From the NCBI GenBank assembly GCA_013368315.1, contig JAACJM010000007.1, forward strand, positions 620,001 through 684,000: a DNA stretch of 64,000 nucleotides, given 5' to 3'. Origin of the DNA: Tetrapyrgos nigripes. Taxonomy: Eukaryota > Basidiomycota > Agaricomycetes > Agaricales > Campanellaceae. Made by a program: the position numbers and the translations under genes. The notes below the pieces were generated by a model. That model saw only the letters and a program-made list of their open reading frames with translations, was not told where the DNA came from and made no database searches. Positions 21,022 through 33,110 of this stretch are shown piece by piece. The first letter of the stretch is position 1; the number at the start of each line of letters is the position of its first letter.

Positions 21022-22927
21022 ATGGAACCCCGACCTGTCCAAGATACTGTCCGGGTAGCAATCCCAGATCTAGAGTTTGCGACCACAGACAGGATACATT
21101 ATACTCGAAGGCTGTATGGCAAGGAGAGGATGGCAGCTATTAACTCGTAAGTGATCAGTCGTGTTTGCCTTCCCCCTGGCTGACATTCCCGTTATCATAC
21201 GCCCACAGCGGTCTCGGAAAAGGATACGGCCAACTCATCAGCATGGGCGACCTTCGGTTCAAGCAGATCCTTTCGAGGGAAGAATTATCGACCCACGTTA
21301 GAGCAGCATGGATACGACTACGATTCCAAGCTCCCTGGTTTGCTTACCGATGCAAAACCCTCAATGGCTTCGAGCCCAATTCCTTCTACTTCGAATACAA
21401 GAAGTCTTCCAAAGCCGACGTGGCTGAGGCATGGGCAGACGAGTCTATTTTCTGGAGGACCGAATCCCTATCTCATCAAGAGTGGGAACTGGAGATGAAG
21501 AAGATTCGCTGGGAGCCTGGGTCTGGGCATGTCGCAGTTGAGATGCATATTGCGAAAGGGAAGGAGCCTAATCAGTGGTTTTTCATGTGGGTTTTTTCCC
21601 TTGGGTTTGAGACTGTACGCTTACGCGTCTAATATGGAATCGCACTTGCAGGTATACCTTTCCCCATCAGACTGCAGACGCCAGAGGAGCGTGTGGTGCT
21701 TTGGATACTTTCCTGAAAAACCTTCAAGAAGAACTGGAAGGCCGTGCCGAGTCCTACCATAATCTCCCTTGGGGCGAGGAAATCAGCAGACTCACGCCTA
21801 CTGCTGCCCTGATGGTCCCCGATGTAGGTGCCAGCGATTTGCCTGCGCCTTCTCAAAAGCCTGCGTCTGTAAGTGGTTTTGGTACTCTTCACGTTAAATC
21901 ATAGTTCACCTGCTCTATGTAGACTCAATTCCAGCGTATTCCTCTCCAAGAATGTCAAGTTGCAGGGTCAGACGAGATATATCAACTCGTGTGTCTTTCT
22001 GTCGAGGAAACCAAGGCCGTCCTGACCAACTGCAAGAGATATAAAGCCAGCCTAACTGCGGTGATAAATTCCATCTTGGTGCTTGCTGAAATCGAGACGG
22101 TCCTTCAGCTCGCGGCTGATGCGTCCCCGGACGAGTATGCCAAAATCATCGAGTCTTTCAAGACTTCAGACGTCTTCACCGTTGCGGTCAATATTGCAGA
22201 TATGGTGAGTACCGATCTTTCGTGATTCGTAATGACCTTACTCAACCGTTTGGCTTCTACACAGCATTCATATGTGTACCCCAAATACGCAAAGGCCTTG
22301 GGAGGATGCGGTACTGGTGGTTGCATTAACGTCGCCTTTCCAACTCATCACAATATGGACCACATTAGGAGATGTATCTCAGTCGGGATTGACGGTCAAA
22401 TCACGAGGAATTTTTCTGGTTCTGGATTCTGGGATGGTGTTGTCCCCGATACTCAAAAAGGACTCGTTTCAGGCGGTCGTGTACGTTGAGCTCACACCTT
22501 ATCTCCCTGCTTTCAACCTGGACTGACCCGAAACCTCCATCATATCTAGCAACCCCCTCACGCCTTCCATGTCCTAGACCAGTTGAACGAAAAGATGGCT
22601 CCTCAGATCAAAAATTTCCACTTGCTCACCCAAAGTGTCGTTGCATCGTCTCTTGGCAGTGTCGAGCGCGTGGGTCTCTTCCAACCATTTGCCCCAGCAA
22701 ATGCGGAGAAATACCCCAACTCGCTGTTCTACATCGAGGATTGGATCTTTGGGATGTGTGCGACCAACCTTCCTGCGAGGGTCGGTCATACATGGGAGTA
22801 CAATGGTAGACTTTACATGAACCTTCAGGGGTCGAGTAAATGGCAGACGGAGAAATCGTTCAGGCTCTTTGCGGAGTCAATACGGGCCAGATTGGATCAG
22901 ATCATGTCTGTGAGGGCTACGCTATGA
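21022..22927 (+). CDS. HXXXD-type (CoA-dependent) acyltransferase-like protein
   Basis: Six exons: 21022-21146, 21209-21586, 21652-21868, 21923-22204, 22265-22480 and 22550-22927; 531 aa. The exon 2/3 junction restores MYTFPHQTADARGACGALDT, in which HQTAD at about residue 173 fits the HXXXD catalytic motif of the chloramphenicol-acetyltransferase / condensation-domain fold. Such enzymes move an acyl group from CoA (or a carrier) to an alcohol or amine; acceptor and donor are unknown here. There is no signal peptide or membrane segment, so it is probably cytosolic. The C-terminal domain ends with SFRLFAESIRARLDQIM. A start at 20890 would add 44 residues including a hydrophobic stretch; MEPRPVQD at 21022 is preferred because the upstream part looks like leader sequence. 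The exon 5/6 border is the least sure. Confidence 0.7.
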
Positions 22928-23506
22928 GTTTGCTGGGGGGTTTACATGTCGGTTTACTTTGTGGATATTACACTGCTTCACTACTAATTACTATGTATCT
23001 TATTTATATATAATCTTCATTATTGGGGCGACGTATTGGTTATCCTACAGTCTGAATCTTACCGTTCTCGTCGTCCAAAAATGCGAGGCTACTCATAGAT
23101 TACTTTTGAGCTGGAGGGGGAGGAGGAGGATCAACCTCACACGAGGGTCCCGTGGAGGATCATTTTCGAGGGAGAGATACGCACACGTGAAGGCAAATCT
23201 GTGGGTTCTGAGTAAGCGCGACTAATTTTGTTCCTCTCTTTCCCAGTCGTCTGCAAATCTGTGGCTCCAACTCACCCAAAATCTGCCATCCTATCCGACG
23301 CACAGCCTCGAATCATGTAACACCATGCTACACAGCGAACAGTAAGGCATCCGTAGACGCATCCCGTCAAATTTGAAACTGCTGTATGTACTTATAGGCG
23401 CCTATCAATGATAAACAAGCGAAGCTACAGCTTGTACATCAGGGACACTTATTACGCCGGTCTCCTTAAACCTCTTGTCTCTACCCTCAACACTCCAATC
23501 CACGAC
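22928..23506. other. Intergenic, nothing secure
   Basis: 3' region of the acyltransferase and 5' region of the RING gene. An in-frame upstream ATG at 23408 could extend the RING protein by 33 residues, but that sequence is not conserved-looking. No other feature is seen. Confidence 0.4.
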
Positions 23507-25255
23507 ATGGACCAGAACACTCCTACCATCGCCGCAGAACTACGTCCCGAACAAATTGACCAGATTTTGGACAACCTACCCAGGCCTTCATACCACCTGG
23601 CATCACTGGACGCTTCTGCTGATGTAGATTTGTCGTCATCATCTCCGCTACCTCAGCGGGTCCATTGGGCAATGGAGAGATTGAAGAAGTTATTCAGCGA
23701 GCTCGAGCCAGAGCAGCTCGTCTTTGTACTACCGAAGATGAGGAAGCTGATGGAACGCGCTAAGCAAAACAAAGGGCTGGATTTCCCGGAATTTGACCAG
23801 TTTTTGCGATACTCAGGCTTGGGCAGACTGCTGATTGTTAAAGAGAAAAAAGGTGAGGCCTCATTAACTATATTATTCAGGCGTTTACTAATATCATCAC
23901 TTGTCTTCATTATTATCATTTTTTCTAGGTAAAATACCAGTTGTTCGTTATCTGCCTTGTATCTCCGATTTTCCTCCTTCCGAACTCAATGGACCTGCTC
24001 CACCTGAATGGCTGGCAATGTTAGTGCATCCCGCCCAAATCTCCCACCTTGTCTGACATCCCATCTAGGTTTGTGCATTCAGACGTACCATCTGTTTGTA
24101 TCGAAGACTATAACGCATGCTGCAATATCTGCCTGGAAGATTTTGAAGAACCACCGCTGGCGCTAGAGTTTCAAGTTGACGCCAATGATGATGACGGGAT
24201 CCAAGCGAGTACTAAACCATTGAGGCAGCTGATATGTGGGCATGTTTTACACGTCAGTCTCCCCTTCTACTACATTGCTCTCAGCTGTCTGTTGTGATTG
24301 ACTGTATCTTCAGGAAGAGTGCCTACCCATGTTTCAAAGTGATGACTATGACGAAACGTTCGAGTGCCCTGCATGCCGTGCAGAAGTCTGGACCTCCCTG
24401 TCTTTTTCGCTTCTCTCAGCTGAAATTCCTCGCAACGCCGCACATAACAGTATCTCCTCGGACCGACAGGAGACTTATGACGATTACTACGACACTCTTC
24501 CACCATGGGAGAAGATACACAGGAAACTATTGGACTGGGTTACCTCGTTGCCTATCAGCGAACTTGACGTAGCCCTTAATAGCACTGCTCATGGGCGCAT
24601 GGTCAACGATATAGCGTTACATATTTGGACTAGCTGGACCTACAAGAGATACATTTATTCCAGGATGACAGATAGCCCTGGGGGAGTTGTGGATTGCTTA
24701 TGTGTGGATTCGAGAATGGCATGGATGATTAGCAACTCCATCTCCAGAGGGGAGCATAGGGATGCGGGTAGGATGTTGAGAGAGTCTTGGGATACCTTTG
24801 GTCTGGAGGATGCGCCTCGTTTATTGGTGGTGTTAGCCAAACACTTTTCAGATCAACGCCATTGGGTGGTGCACAAGTTCTCGCTACCTGATGGTGCTCT
24901 GACAACGTACGATTTTTTTCCTGAACCTGATGCTTTCCCTGCCAGTCGTACTACGAAGTTGTGGTGGTCCGCTTTCCGTCTTGCGTGGCCTGATGCTGCT
25001 ATTTGTCCAATCCCTGGCATGCCGAAACCAAAGCTGGTCCGTGTTCGCCAACCAATGCAACTGGCCGTTGACGAATCTGTGGCTGCAGCTGGTGTCTGGC
25101 GCAACATCCTCATGGGTTTGCCGGCAGAACAAAATCCGGATCTCGAACATCTTAGAGATGCTATCTGCACTGAGGTCGACAGTTTCCGTCAAACCTATAC
25201 CTCATGGGCAAATCATCTCTCAATGTTCTTCGGTGACCTATATGGGAAGATATGA
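23507..25255 (+). CDS. RING-finger protein with C48 (Ulp1)-like C-terminal region
   Basis: Four exons: 23507-23852, 23929-24019, 24069-24252 and 24314-25255; 520 aa. A RING-type zinc site lies at about residues 164-228: CNIC, CGHVLHEEC and CPAC, all ligands present. It is therefore a likely E3 ubiquitin ligase that docks an E2. The N-terminal 140 residues are acidic/hydrophobic with no known domain. The C-terminal half has HWVV at about 390, TTYD at about 405 and Q(P)MQ at about 452-455. This order resembles the His, Asp and Gln positions of Ulp1-type (C48) SUMO proteases. Where the catalytic Cys is expected after the Gln (DCG in the family) the sequence reads VDESVAAAG, so protease activity would be lost. 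The RING call is firm; the C48 call is my inference from spacing. Confidence 0.75.
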
Positions 25256-26644
25256 GCTAGAGGGTATATTGTGCCGTGATAATTTACTGTATATTCCGTT
25301 CTTTTTAATGCTTTTACCACGTACTACTATAACCCATCGTGATCATACTGCCCGACACTGTCATGGTCCGAGTCGTGTCGAAATTGGTACTGCACCAATT
25401 GAAGAACACTGATAATTTCATTTCCAATGCACGAAGAGAAGTGTTTCGAGGGTGAGATACGCACGTGTGAAGAAAGTTCTGAGCTCAGGATGCCGATTTG
25501 TTTGCGATTTGTGCACTGTACAGCCACATTTCCATCTTACTCTTGCACTCCGATTGCGAGAATGAACCTCTCTCTCTCTTTGCACTCCTCGCCTCAATGT
25601 TCGGCGCAGGACGGATAGCTGGTTAAATGGAATTTTTGTGTATTTGATTCAATGATCCCAGTGATTCTGAATGACCATGGCACGTGGCCGCTCATGGCAG
25701 CAACCTCATGGTGCCCATTCCATCCTTTCTTTTTGACTCAAGGATCTTACAATTGTGTCAAGTAGTACCTGTGTGCTTGTCGGCCCTGTCTTGTCAATGA
25801 CCATGCTGAAAATAACGCGTCACGCAAAGTTCTTGTATTCTGCACCTTCCATCAGGCTTTCGTCCCTTGCCATACTCTAGCGCATGACTCTCAAGCATTC
25901 TTTTCCTAATTTTACGCATTTCCTCGTGTTCCTGGCAGTTTGTTGTGCTGCCCTGTACCTGTACCCGCATGAGCTGGCGTGCGTAGCTCTTGTCAGTTAC
26001 CTCGAGACAATGACCGATGAGAGGTGTATATAGCATATAATATCCGCATCGAGTCCTGTTGGGCTTCTCTTCAAATCACCTAACTTTCTCCGCGTCGGGA
26101 CTTCCTTCGACCTTCAATCTCCTTCATACTTTATGCCCTCGCTATTATTATGCGATAGCCCCTGCTTCTTCAAAGCTTCCATTCTCGCCATGTTAGTGAG
26201 TGCCTAGGCGCCTAAAACCCACACGATTTTATGGTCAGGTGCTGAGAACCTTATATAGTCGCTCAAGGAATTGAAAGCTGCCAGCACACTTCAAGGCCAG
26301 AAGCCCGAGTTTTCGGATAATCAGTCGAAATCGCTTCTTCAGCAAGTTGAGCTGTCAAGATTTCATATGCGTCTAGGAGGTACTCAACAATCAAGAGGAG
26401 CTTGAAGCCAAAGCAGGTCATCTCGAAGACATGGTCTTAGCACCCGACACATGAAATGATTCTCGAAATTGGGTAAGTGTATTGCATCACACGAGTTATC
26501 AGGAGTTATCTCAAGGTTCTTATCCCCGCGCAGTGCGCATATAGTAACTAATGGTTCTTCGATTCTTGATCGGAAAGACGGTGCATCATATGAACAGGAG
26601 CTGGAATATTGCTCAACGTCATGATAATAATACCACCCGCACCT
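25256..26644. other. Intergenic, nothing secure
   Basis: About 1.4 kb between the RING and GH47 genes. Short frames such as 25794-26036 (-) show no family features or splice signals I trust. No RNA gene is recognised. Confidence 0.4.
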
Positions 26645-26651
26645 TATAAAA
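26645..26651 (+). promoter_or_regulatory. Likely TATA box of the GH47 gene
   Basis: TATAAAA, 70 bp upstream of the GH47 ATG, within ACCTTATAAAAGGCC. Confidence 0.5.
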
Positions 26652-26714
26652 GGCCTTCGGTTGAGACCTTTTCTTTTACGTCCGTTGTTCTTCGATATCT
26701 CACCGTGCTCCAGG

Positions 26715-29304
26715 ATGGTTAGACTTTATGTCGCGACTGCCTTACGTTGCTTTGGCGTTCTGTCAATCCTCTATCCTTTGGTTCTCGCAGGTCCAGTCCA
26801 AAAGGCCGGCCTTCGAGTACCCGACAGTGCCTTCCAACACCGTGACGATGTCAAGAATATCTTCATAGAGAGTTATCAGGCCTACAGGTAAGGATGCTTC
26901 TTTTCTCTGGTCTGTCTATCTCAGGCTTATGCTACCCTCTTCTATTGGTGTCGGTCAGGAAATTCGCGTTCGGACACGACGACCTAGAGCCCGTTAGCAA
27001 ATCATTCAGTGACGGTAGGAATGGCTGGGGCGCGTCCATCGTTGATGGTATGCCGACTATGGTACGGTTTTCGCTGGGGAGCATGTGATAATTAATGTTA
27101 ACGAACCATTCCGTATCCCTCATTCCATCACAGCAAATCATGGGTTTGGATGTTCGTGATTTATCCTTATATTTGCGCGTGGATTGGAGCTGAACGCATG
27201 TTTCTGATGTAGGATTTCTTCAACGAAGCCGTACAATTTGTGGGGAAGATAGACTTTAGTGAATCGCAAACCCCGGACACTGTCAGGTCAGTCGCGACCC
27301 TGACGAACTATGATAATGAATTCACATGCGATATCTTCTTTCTTCGCAGTTTATTCGAGACGACAATCCGTTACTTGGGTGGGCTCGTATCCTCATATGA
27401 GCTGAGCGGAAAGCAACACCAGATCCTGATTGACAAGGCCAAACAACTCACGGACAAGATGGCATTCGCTTGGGAGACCCCAGTGCGTATAGAGCTTTAC
27501 TCAACGTCGATAACACGGCTTACCAATTGTGTCGATAGAACCAAACGATACCCTGGCGTTTTGTTGACTTTGACACCAATTCACCCAATCTCGGCACTGT
27601 AAGTCACGAAGCTACTGTATCAGAAGGAGCTTGTATTGACGAACATCTTTCCAGTCCAACATCGCCGAAGCTGGAACGGTATGATGCGTTTATTACTTCA
27701 AGCTTAAAAGCGATTTTAAGACATGAGTTCAGCTCGATTTAGAATGGAACAGGCTATCCTTGCACACTGGTAACGACACATATCGTAGGCTGGCGGAAGG
27801 ATCTGTGCGGACTATCGCCGGACTGGTATGTCATTCTACTCGTCATTCAACTTTCTTTTCTGATTACCCAATGTACCTACAGACGGATCCTCTTCCGGGC
27901 CTCGCTGCTCAGGGTATTGATCCCGCTACCAATGCGTTCGTTGGAAACTATATTGTATGTCAGTCATTGCTGAGAAAAACTCTGCATGCTCACTGACTAT
28001 TATTGTACTATCTCGCCTATTTTCGTTTCTAGACTTGGGGTGGTGGTTCAGATAGTTATTTCGAGTACTTGATCAAGTATGCTCGTCTGACCAACACTGA
28101 CGATAACTTGTTCGCGGATGAATGGCATACAGCTGTTGATTCGTCCATCAAGCATCTGCAGAGTGTGAGCTTCTTTGCAATACCTTCTGTTGGATCTGTT
28201 CCTCACTCAACATACGCAGAGATCTACAGTCCAGAATCATTTGTACTTGGCTGACAGAGACGATAACGGAGACATTGTGCATGTTTCTTCGCATCTTGCC
28301 TGTTTCCATGGCGGTAATTGGATTTTTGGTAAGGCTTCTCTTTGCATAACATCTGCGGTACTTTGTGACTCATTACTTCGTTTTCTACACGGTTAGGCGG
28401 TAAACTCCTCAACAATGACACTATAGTCAACATTGGTTTGGAGCTCGTCGAAGCCTGCTGGAACACCTACGCCAGTACTGCGTAAGTCAATCCGTTGTCT
28501 GTCGATTTCCACTCGCACTGACAATCATATTCACCAACCCATTCTCTTCACTTCCTCACCAAATCATCCTAATAATGTACACAGGACTGGTATAGGCCCC
28601 GAAGCCTTCGAATGGCTCGCCCAAGACTCCTTCCAACCTGGCGACACTCGTCCCAACCGTCAACAGACTGCCTTCTACCTCCAACACGGCTTCTTCATCA
28701 CAGCATCAGACTACATCCTTCGTCCTGAAGTACTAGAGTCAAACTTTTATGCTTGGCGTGCGACGGGAGATACCAAATACCTCGACCGAGCTGCTAGTGC
28801 TGTAGAAAGTTTCAAAAAGTTTTTGCAGGTCCAATCGAGTGGAGGGTATTCTGGGATAAATGATGTGAATAATGTGACTGTGAGTAGGATTGATGATACG
28901 GAGAGCTTTTGGTTTGCGGAGGTGTTGAAGTATTTGTGAGTATCTCCTCTGCCTGTTCTTCTGTTTTCTATGAGTGGTTAGGCTGACGGGATCCTCATTA
29001 TAGGTACCTCACGTTTGACGACCCGGACCACATCAGTCTTGACAAATGTGGGTTTTATTGCCCTTTTTCTCCTTCTCTCGGCCTCGACGAATAGGTCTCA
29101 TTCTGACTCTTTACAGACGTTTTCAACACCGAAGCCCAGCCCTTTGAAGCACCTCCAGCCAAGCCAGTGTACGGCAGCGGACACCCATACCCAGCACAGG
29201 GGTCATATGTCATGAAGCCTTCTGGGGCTCCCCTTCCCAAAATTAGCCCTATTCCAGGCGTATCGATCTCTTTTGGGACGAATGACAACAGTAACAGTAA
29301 CTGA
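26715..29304 (+). CDS. GH47 alpha-1,2-mannosidase (class I)
   Basis: Trims alpha-1,2-linked mannose from N-glycans in the secretory pathway. Fifteen exons: 26715-26887, 26959-27061, 27134-27151, 27213-27286, 27350-27482, 27539-27598, 27655-27678, 27733-27825, 27883-27954, 28033-28164, 28220-28328, 28397-28481, 28585-28935, 29004-29047 and 29117-29304; 552 aa. A signal peptide (ALRCFGVLSILYPLVLAG) opens the protein. Family landmarks run in order: DGMPTMQIMGLDDFF, TGIGPEAFEW, LRPEVLESNFYAWRATGD, RIDDTESFWFAEVLKYLYL and the C-terminal VFNTEAQPF, which carries the Thr that binds the Ca2+ ion. The His usual in TEAHP is Gln here. Exons of 18 and 24 nt are included. The Pro/Gly-rich tail lacks a membrane anchor, so it may be soluble and luminal or secreted. 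The start is the first ATG after the TATA box. Confidence 0.9.
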
Positions 29305-29629
29305 GCACGATGAAAGTGGTGTGGTTGTAGTCCGTAGCATGTAGTTTGTAGTAGAATGAATAAAATGTATAGCGCATTTGTCTAAGGACAAATTTGGTCA
29401 ACCGTGTTTTTGGGCGCGGGTTATATCTGGCTCGTCGTCGGGCGACACAAATTGGGCAAGTAGAGTAAACGTCATTTTGCTATGAAAAAATGAACAACAA
29501 CAACAGCAAAATGACATTGGGTGCACGTATGCGAAGGGCAGACTAGAACATGTGAAGCATTACTGATACACGGGAAAGGACAAGAAACAGAAGTGACCGT
29601 TGCAAAAGTCATACACCACACTCCACCCA
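29305..29629. other. Convergent spacer, GH47 and SmD1
   Basis: 325 bp between two convergent stop codons. It contains an AC/AAC-rich run near 29490-29510. I see no gene. Confidence 0.5.
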
Positions 29630-30147
29630 TTAGAAACCCCTCCCTCGTCCTCTTCCACGACCACGACCACCTCCTCTTCCTCCTCCTCCACGATCTCCTC
29701 CACCGCGTGCACCTCTCGGACCTCCACGTCCTCTCGTGTCGTCTTTTTTCCTTCCTTTTGGTTTGGGGGCATCATCAACGAGGAGTGTATCCAGCGGCAA
29801 AGCATCTGGCAGTACAAAGTATCGGATATTGTTTCCTCTGATTGACAGCGAGTCCAGAGAGACAGGATCGCGATTCCGTGTTGTCATCTTCACGGTTTTG
29901 AGGTGAGTGTTCATCTGCATGTCGACGCCTATGTATTGTAAACGATCAGCAAGTTCTCCTATGTACCCAAAAACGCATAAGCCGAATATAACGCACCAGT
30001 AATCGTTCCATGCACGACAGAGCCGTTTTTGAGTTCCACTGTTACCGTCTCGTTATTGAGCTTCATTAAAAATCTAGAGGGTAGATAAAGGTTGAGATTT
30101 TTCGCGGTTTTTTGGGGCACGGAAAAGCCATACCTGACGAGCTTCAT
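29630..30147 (-). CDS. Small nuclear ribonucleoprotein SmD1
   Basis: A core Sm-ring protein of the spliceosomal snRNPs, nuclear. Three exons on -: 30134-30147 (14 nt, MKLVR), 29997-30073 and 29630-29928; 129 aa. Sm1 and Sm2 motifs are clear: [20 protein letters not shown], then NTHLKTVKM and [13 protein letters not shown]. The C-terminus is an RG/GRG-rich tail, the usual site of symmetric arginine methylation before Sm-ring assembly by SMN. The low-complexity DNA at 29640-29740 is this tail, not a separate repeat. Length and sequence match SmD1 orthologues closely, so the start is secure. Confidence 0.96.
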
Positions 30148-30409
30148 CTTGGCGGATTAACAAGGCAGTATTTGGAGCAAAAAATTGGTTTGGATGCGTC
30201 GGACACCAAGCGTCGACGCTATACACGTTTCCCAAAGGAAATGGTCAAGAAATGGGTTTGAGCGGAGATTGAATTTCGTTTACATACCGTCGCCAGGGGT
30301 CCAGGGCGCTTTTCCTCTTCAAAACTTGGGTATGTTATACAGTTTTTCTGTTTTCATATTTCTGATGGACATGCCAGCTGTAGGATTGTAGAATTCTGTG
30401 GAAAGGCTC
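30148..30409. other. SmD1 upstream region, nothing else seen
   Basis: Promoter side of SmD1 up to the F-box fragment. No gene is supported. Confidence 0.4.
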
Positions 30410-30770
30410 TTCTTCACTGCGAAATACAATCTCACTTGCACTCTCATTTGGCGTTTGCGTACCTCAGAGTCTCCAAGAGCTATACATAACCTCACCGTCA
30501 AGCCCGATGCATTGAAGTTGGACACACTGACTCGCTTCCAGTGTCTCAAATTTCTCGACATTGGCCAATCTCGCTTAGATCCAAAATGGAGGAGGGTAGT
30601 CGTGCGCGTTTTGAATGACATCTTACCATTGGACTGCAAATTTCAAGGGACTTTTAATGCCAGATGAATTGGTCCGTCGCAGTGACGAGAAATGGGGCAA
30701 GGTCGCATTTGCGCTGCGTCACAGTTGTGGAAGTTTCTTTACCTGAGCATGGGAGTCTGTAGATCAACGA
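30410..30770 (+). pseudogene. F-box/LRR-like gene fragment with large internal deletion
   Basis: The 5' part (30410-30505) matches the leader of the F-box genes at 31282 and 46770. It then jumps straight to the C-terminal codons (DALKLDTLTRFQCLKFLDIG, LDPKWRR) and runs on in a shifted frame through RSDEKWGKVAFALRHS to about 30765. More than 400 internal codons are missing. It is non-functional. Confidence 0.75.
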
Positions 30771-30829
30771 CCTTCTTTTCTTGACTATCTTTTCCTATTT
30801 GTGTACTATCTAGTTAGGATATACTCTTC

Positions 30830-30935
30830 TTGACTGCTTATATGTACCATCTAAGTCTCCAAGAGCTATAAATAGTATCGCCTCCTGGAAATCTAGCAAC
30901 ACTAACAGGTACGCGTCTTGCTCGTATTCCCGTCG
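30830..30935 (+). repeat. Copy of the SWP1 promoter region
   Basis: The sequence AGCTATAAATAGTATCGCCTC and what follows to ACGCGTCTT matches the stretch just upstream of SWP1 (33000-33090). A third, inverted copy is at 45040-45130. Each follows an F-box copy, so F-box and promoter were duplicated together. Confidence 0.65.
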
Positions 30936-31281
30936 ACGCCATTCCCAAAGGAAATGAAAGTCAGGAATGGGTTGGCGGAGCTTGAATTGTATACTGTTAC
31001 CTTCCTCTCAACTTCCTCTTCACAACTTAGGTATTAGAAAAACAGGTATATTATACAGTCTTTCTTTTCGACGTTTTTGACGAACATTGCAGCCCTATGA
31101 TTGTAGAGTTCTGTGTAAAGGTTCTTTTCACTGCGAAATACAATCTCACTTTCGCTCTCCAGAGTCTCCAAGAGCTATCCATAACTTCACCAGTACCGTC
31201 AAGTTTTAGAACCTTAGCCGGGTGTCCTTTCCAGCACTTCACTTTGTCAGCCTCCTTTCCCTTGCTCCGCTCGTCATAGTC

Positions 31282-32904
31282 ATGCATGAGGTGTTGCTGA
31301 TACCAGAGCTCCTCCAACACATACTATACCTCGTCGATCGAGAATCTTTACGTGCTTGTATCTTCGTCTGTGATGCCTGGAAGGCAGACGTGCTATACGT
31401 GTATTGGGAGACTGCCCATGGCATAGAAACCATCGCCCGTGCTCTTGGGGCCATTAGAAAGAGGGACTCAGAAAATGCGGGTGAAAAAGTCATGGTATGT
31501 CCCTCAACTTTTGAGCGGTTGCGACATTGACTCAGGGACTTGTCAATGTGTTCTCATGGCAGGGTTTCGACTCCCTTCCTGACCTTGCTGCTTGGGAGCG
31601 CTTTGACAGCTTGTACTCTCGTGCAGTACGTGAACGATCTGTGGACCTCACAAAGGCAATTCCCATCTCCTGCAAATGATTGCGGAAACTTGTCCAGCCT
31701 CTTTCAAACTCCTCCCTAAACTCCGTCGACTCTACGTATCTGACGAATATAATTCATCTTCCCCTGCCGATGACTTTACAACGCTTATACCATTCATGAA
31801 TACAAACGTGCAGCATCTCGCCTTGGATTTTTACTACGAGTTCCCATCCGCGTCGATTTGGAAGACAATTGCAGAACAAGTGTCTCACCTCACATCCCTC
31901 AACGTTGGGTTCAATTTGACCTTGACGAGGAGATGGCTTGGGACTTGTCCAATTTTTGCACAAAACTGCCTGCTTTGGTGAAGGTTGACCTGCATGCAAA
32001 CGGGTACCAATGTGACTGGTCCAACATCTTTGGGGCAATTGCAGAGCACTGCCCTAGTCTTCAGTCCCTCAGGTGTGATGCTGTATTCGTTGTACAGCCA
32101 TCTCATGAACGTAAATCCTTTCCATCTCTCATACACTTGGATTTACCTCTGTGCACGATAGAGGCACTTACCCTGCTCCTGGAAACTCACCCAATGCCGT
32201 CGTTACGCATACTAGAGATCGACGGTGAGGGTGCTCGCACTGTTACTTCTGCAGAGTGCCTGCGTCTCTTTGAGTTGATTGGCGCATTACCTCAGATTAC
32301 CGAGCTCTACTTCTATGCAGAAGCTAACCTTGGATTTAATGATATCCGACCACTCCTGCAGGTAGAGACTCTGACTCATCTCGAGTTGTGGAATGTCAGC
32401 GTATCCATGACCGATGCAGAACTTTCCTCTATTGGACGCAGCTTACCATGCTTGGAAAGCTTGGAACTGGATGCCTGCCCGAATAGGGTTCCAGACACGG
32501 TGCCAACTCTTCGAGGGCTAATAGATCTTGCAAAGCACGCCCTCAAACTTCAGCGTCTTACAATCCTCATCTCGCCGGTTTTCCGCCCCTCTGACACCGA
32601 CGATGGGGCTCTCGATGCATTGAAATTGGATACACTGACTCGCTTCCAGTGTCTCGAATTTCTCGACATTGGCAAATTTCGCATTGGCCAATCTCGCCTA
32701 GATCCAAAATGGAGCTCAGTAGTCGTGTGCGTTTTGGGTCACATCTTACCATTGGGCTGCACATTTGAGTTTTGGAAAACTGAAAGGCCAGTGAGAGATG
32801 AAGTGGTCCATCGCAGTGACGAGGAATGGGGCAAGGTGGCATTTGCACTGGATCACAGAGGCCGCGTTGTAGAAGTTCCTTTACCTGAGGATGGGAGTCT
32901 GTAG
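31282..32904 (+). pseudogene. F-box/LRR-like gene, broken by two 1-nt deletions
   Basis: Paralogue of the intact - strand gene at 45172-46770. It starts MHEVLLIPELLQHILYLVDR (F-box-like), has the same intron after the first exon (donor GTATGT at 31496), and ends RVVEVPLPEDGSL. Against the intact paralogue one base is missing near 31655-31665, giving an early stop, and another near 31915, after which the frame continues to the end. Both are inside coding DNA and cannot be spliced away. Before damage the product would be about 510 aa, an F-box-like head and leucine-rich segments. It could be an assembly artefact, but two independent deletions make decay more likely. Confidence 0.7.
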
Positions 32905-33006
32905 ATCAACGACCTTTTTTCCTTGACTATCTTTTCCTATTTACTTGTGAACTATCTAGTTGCGATACTCTGCACCATCTCGTTTGAAGAGAGCCTCCAA
33001 AAGAGC

Positions 33007-33014
33007 TATAAATA
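33007..33014 (+). promoter_or_regulatory. Likely TATA box of SWP1
   Basis: TATAAATA, 104 bp upstream of the SWP1 ATG, also kept in the duplicated promoter copy near 30868. Confidence 0.4.
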
Positions 33015-33110
33015 ATTTGAGGTGCAGTATCATTGCAGCAGTATCGCTTCCTGGGAATTTAGCAACCAACACTGACACGTACGCGTCTTTACTCATTCTC
33101 TACCGCTACA

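Noticed and set aside
29640..29740. Simple repeat at the SmD1 3' end
   Set aside because: It is the coding sequence of the RG-rich SmD1 tail.
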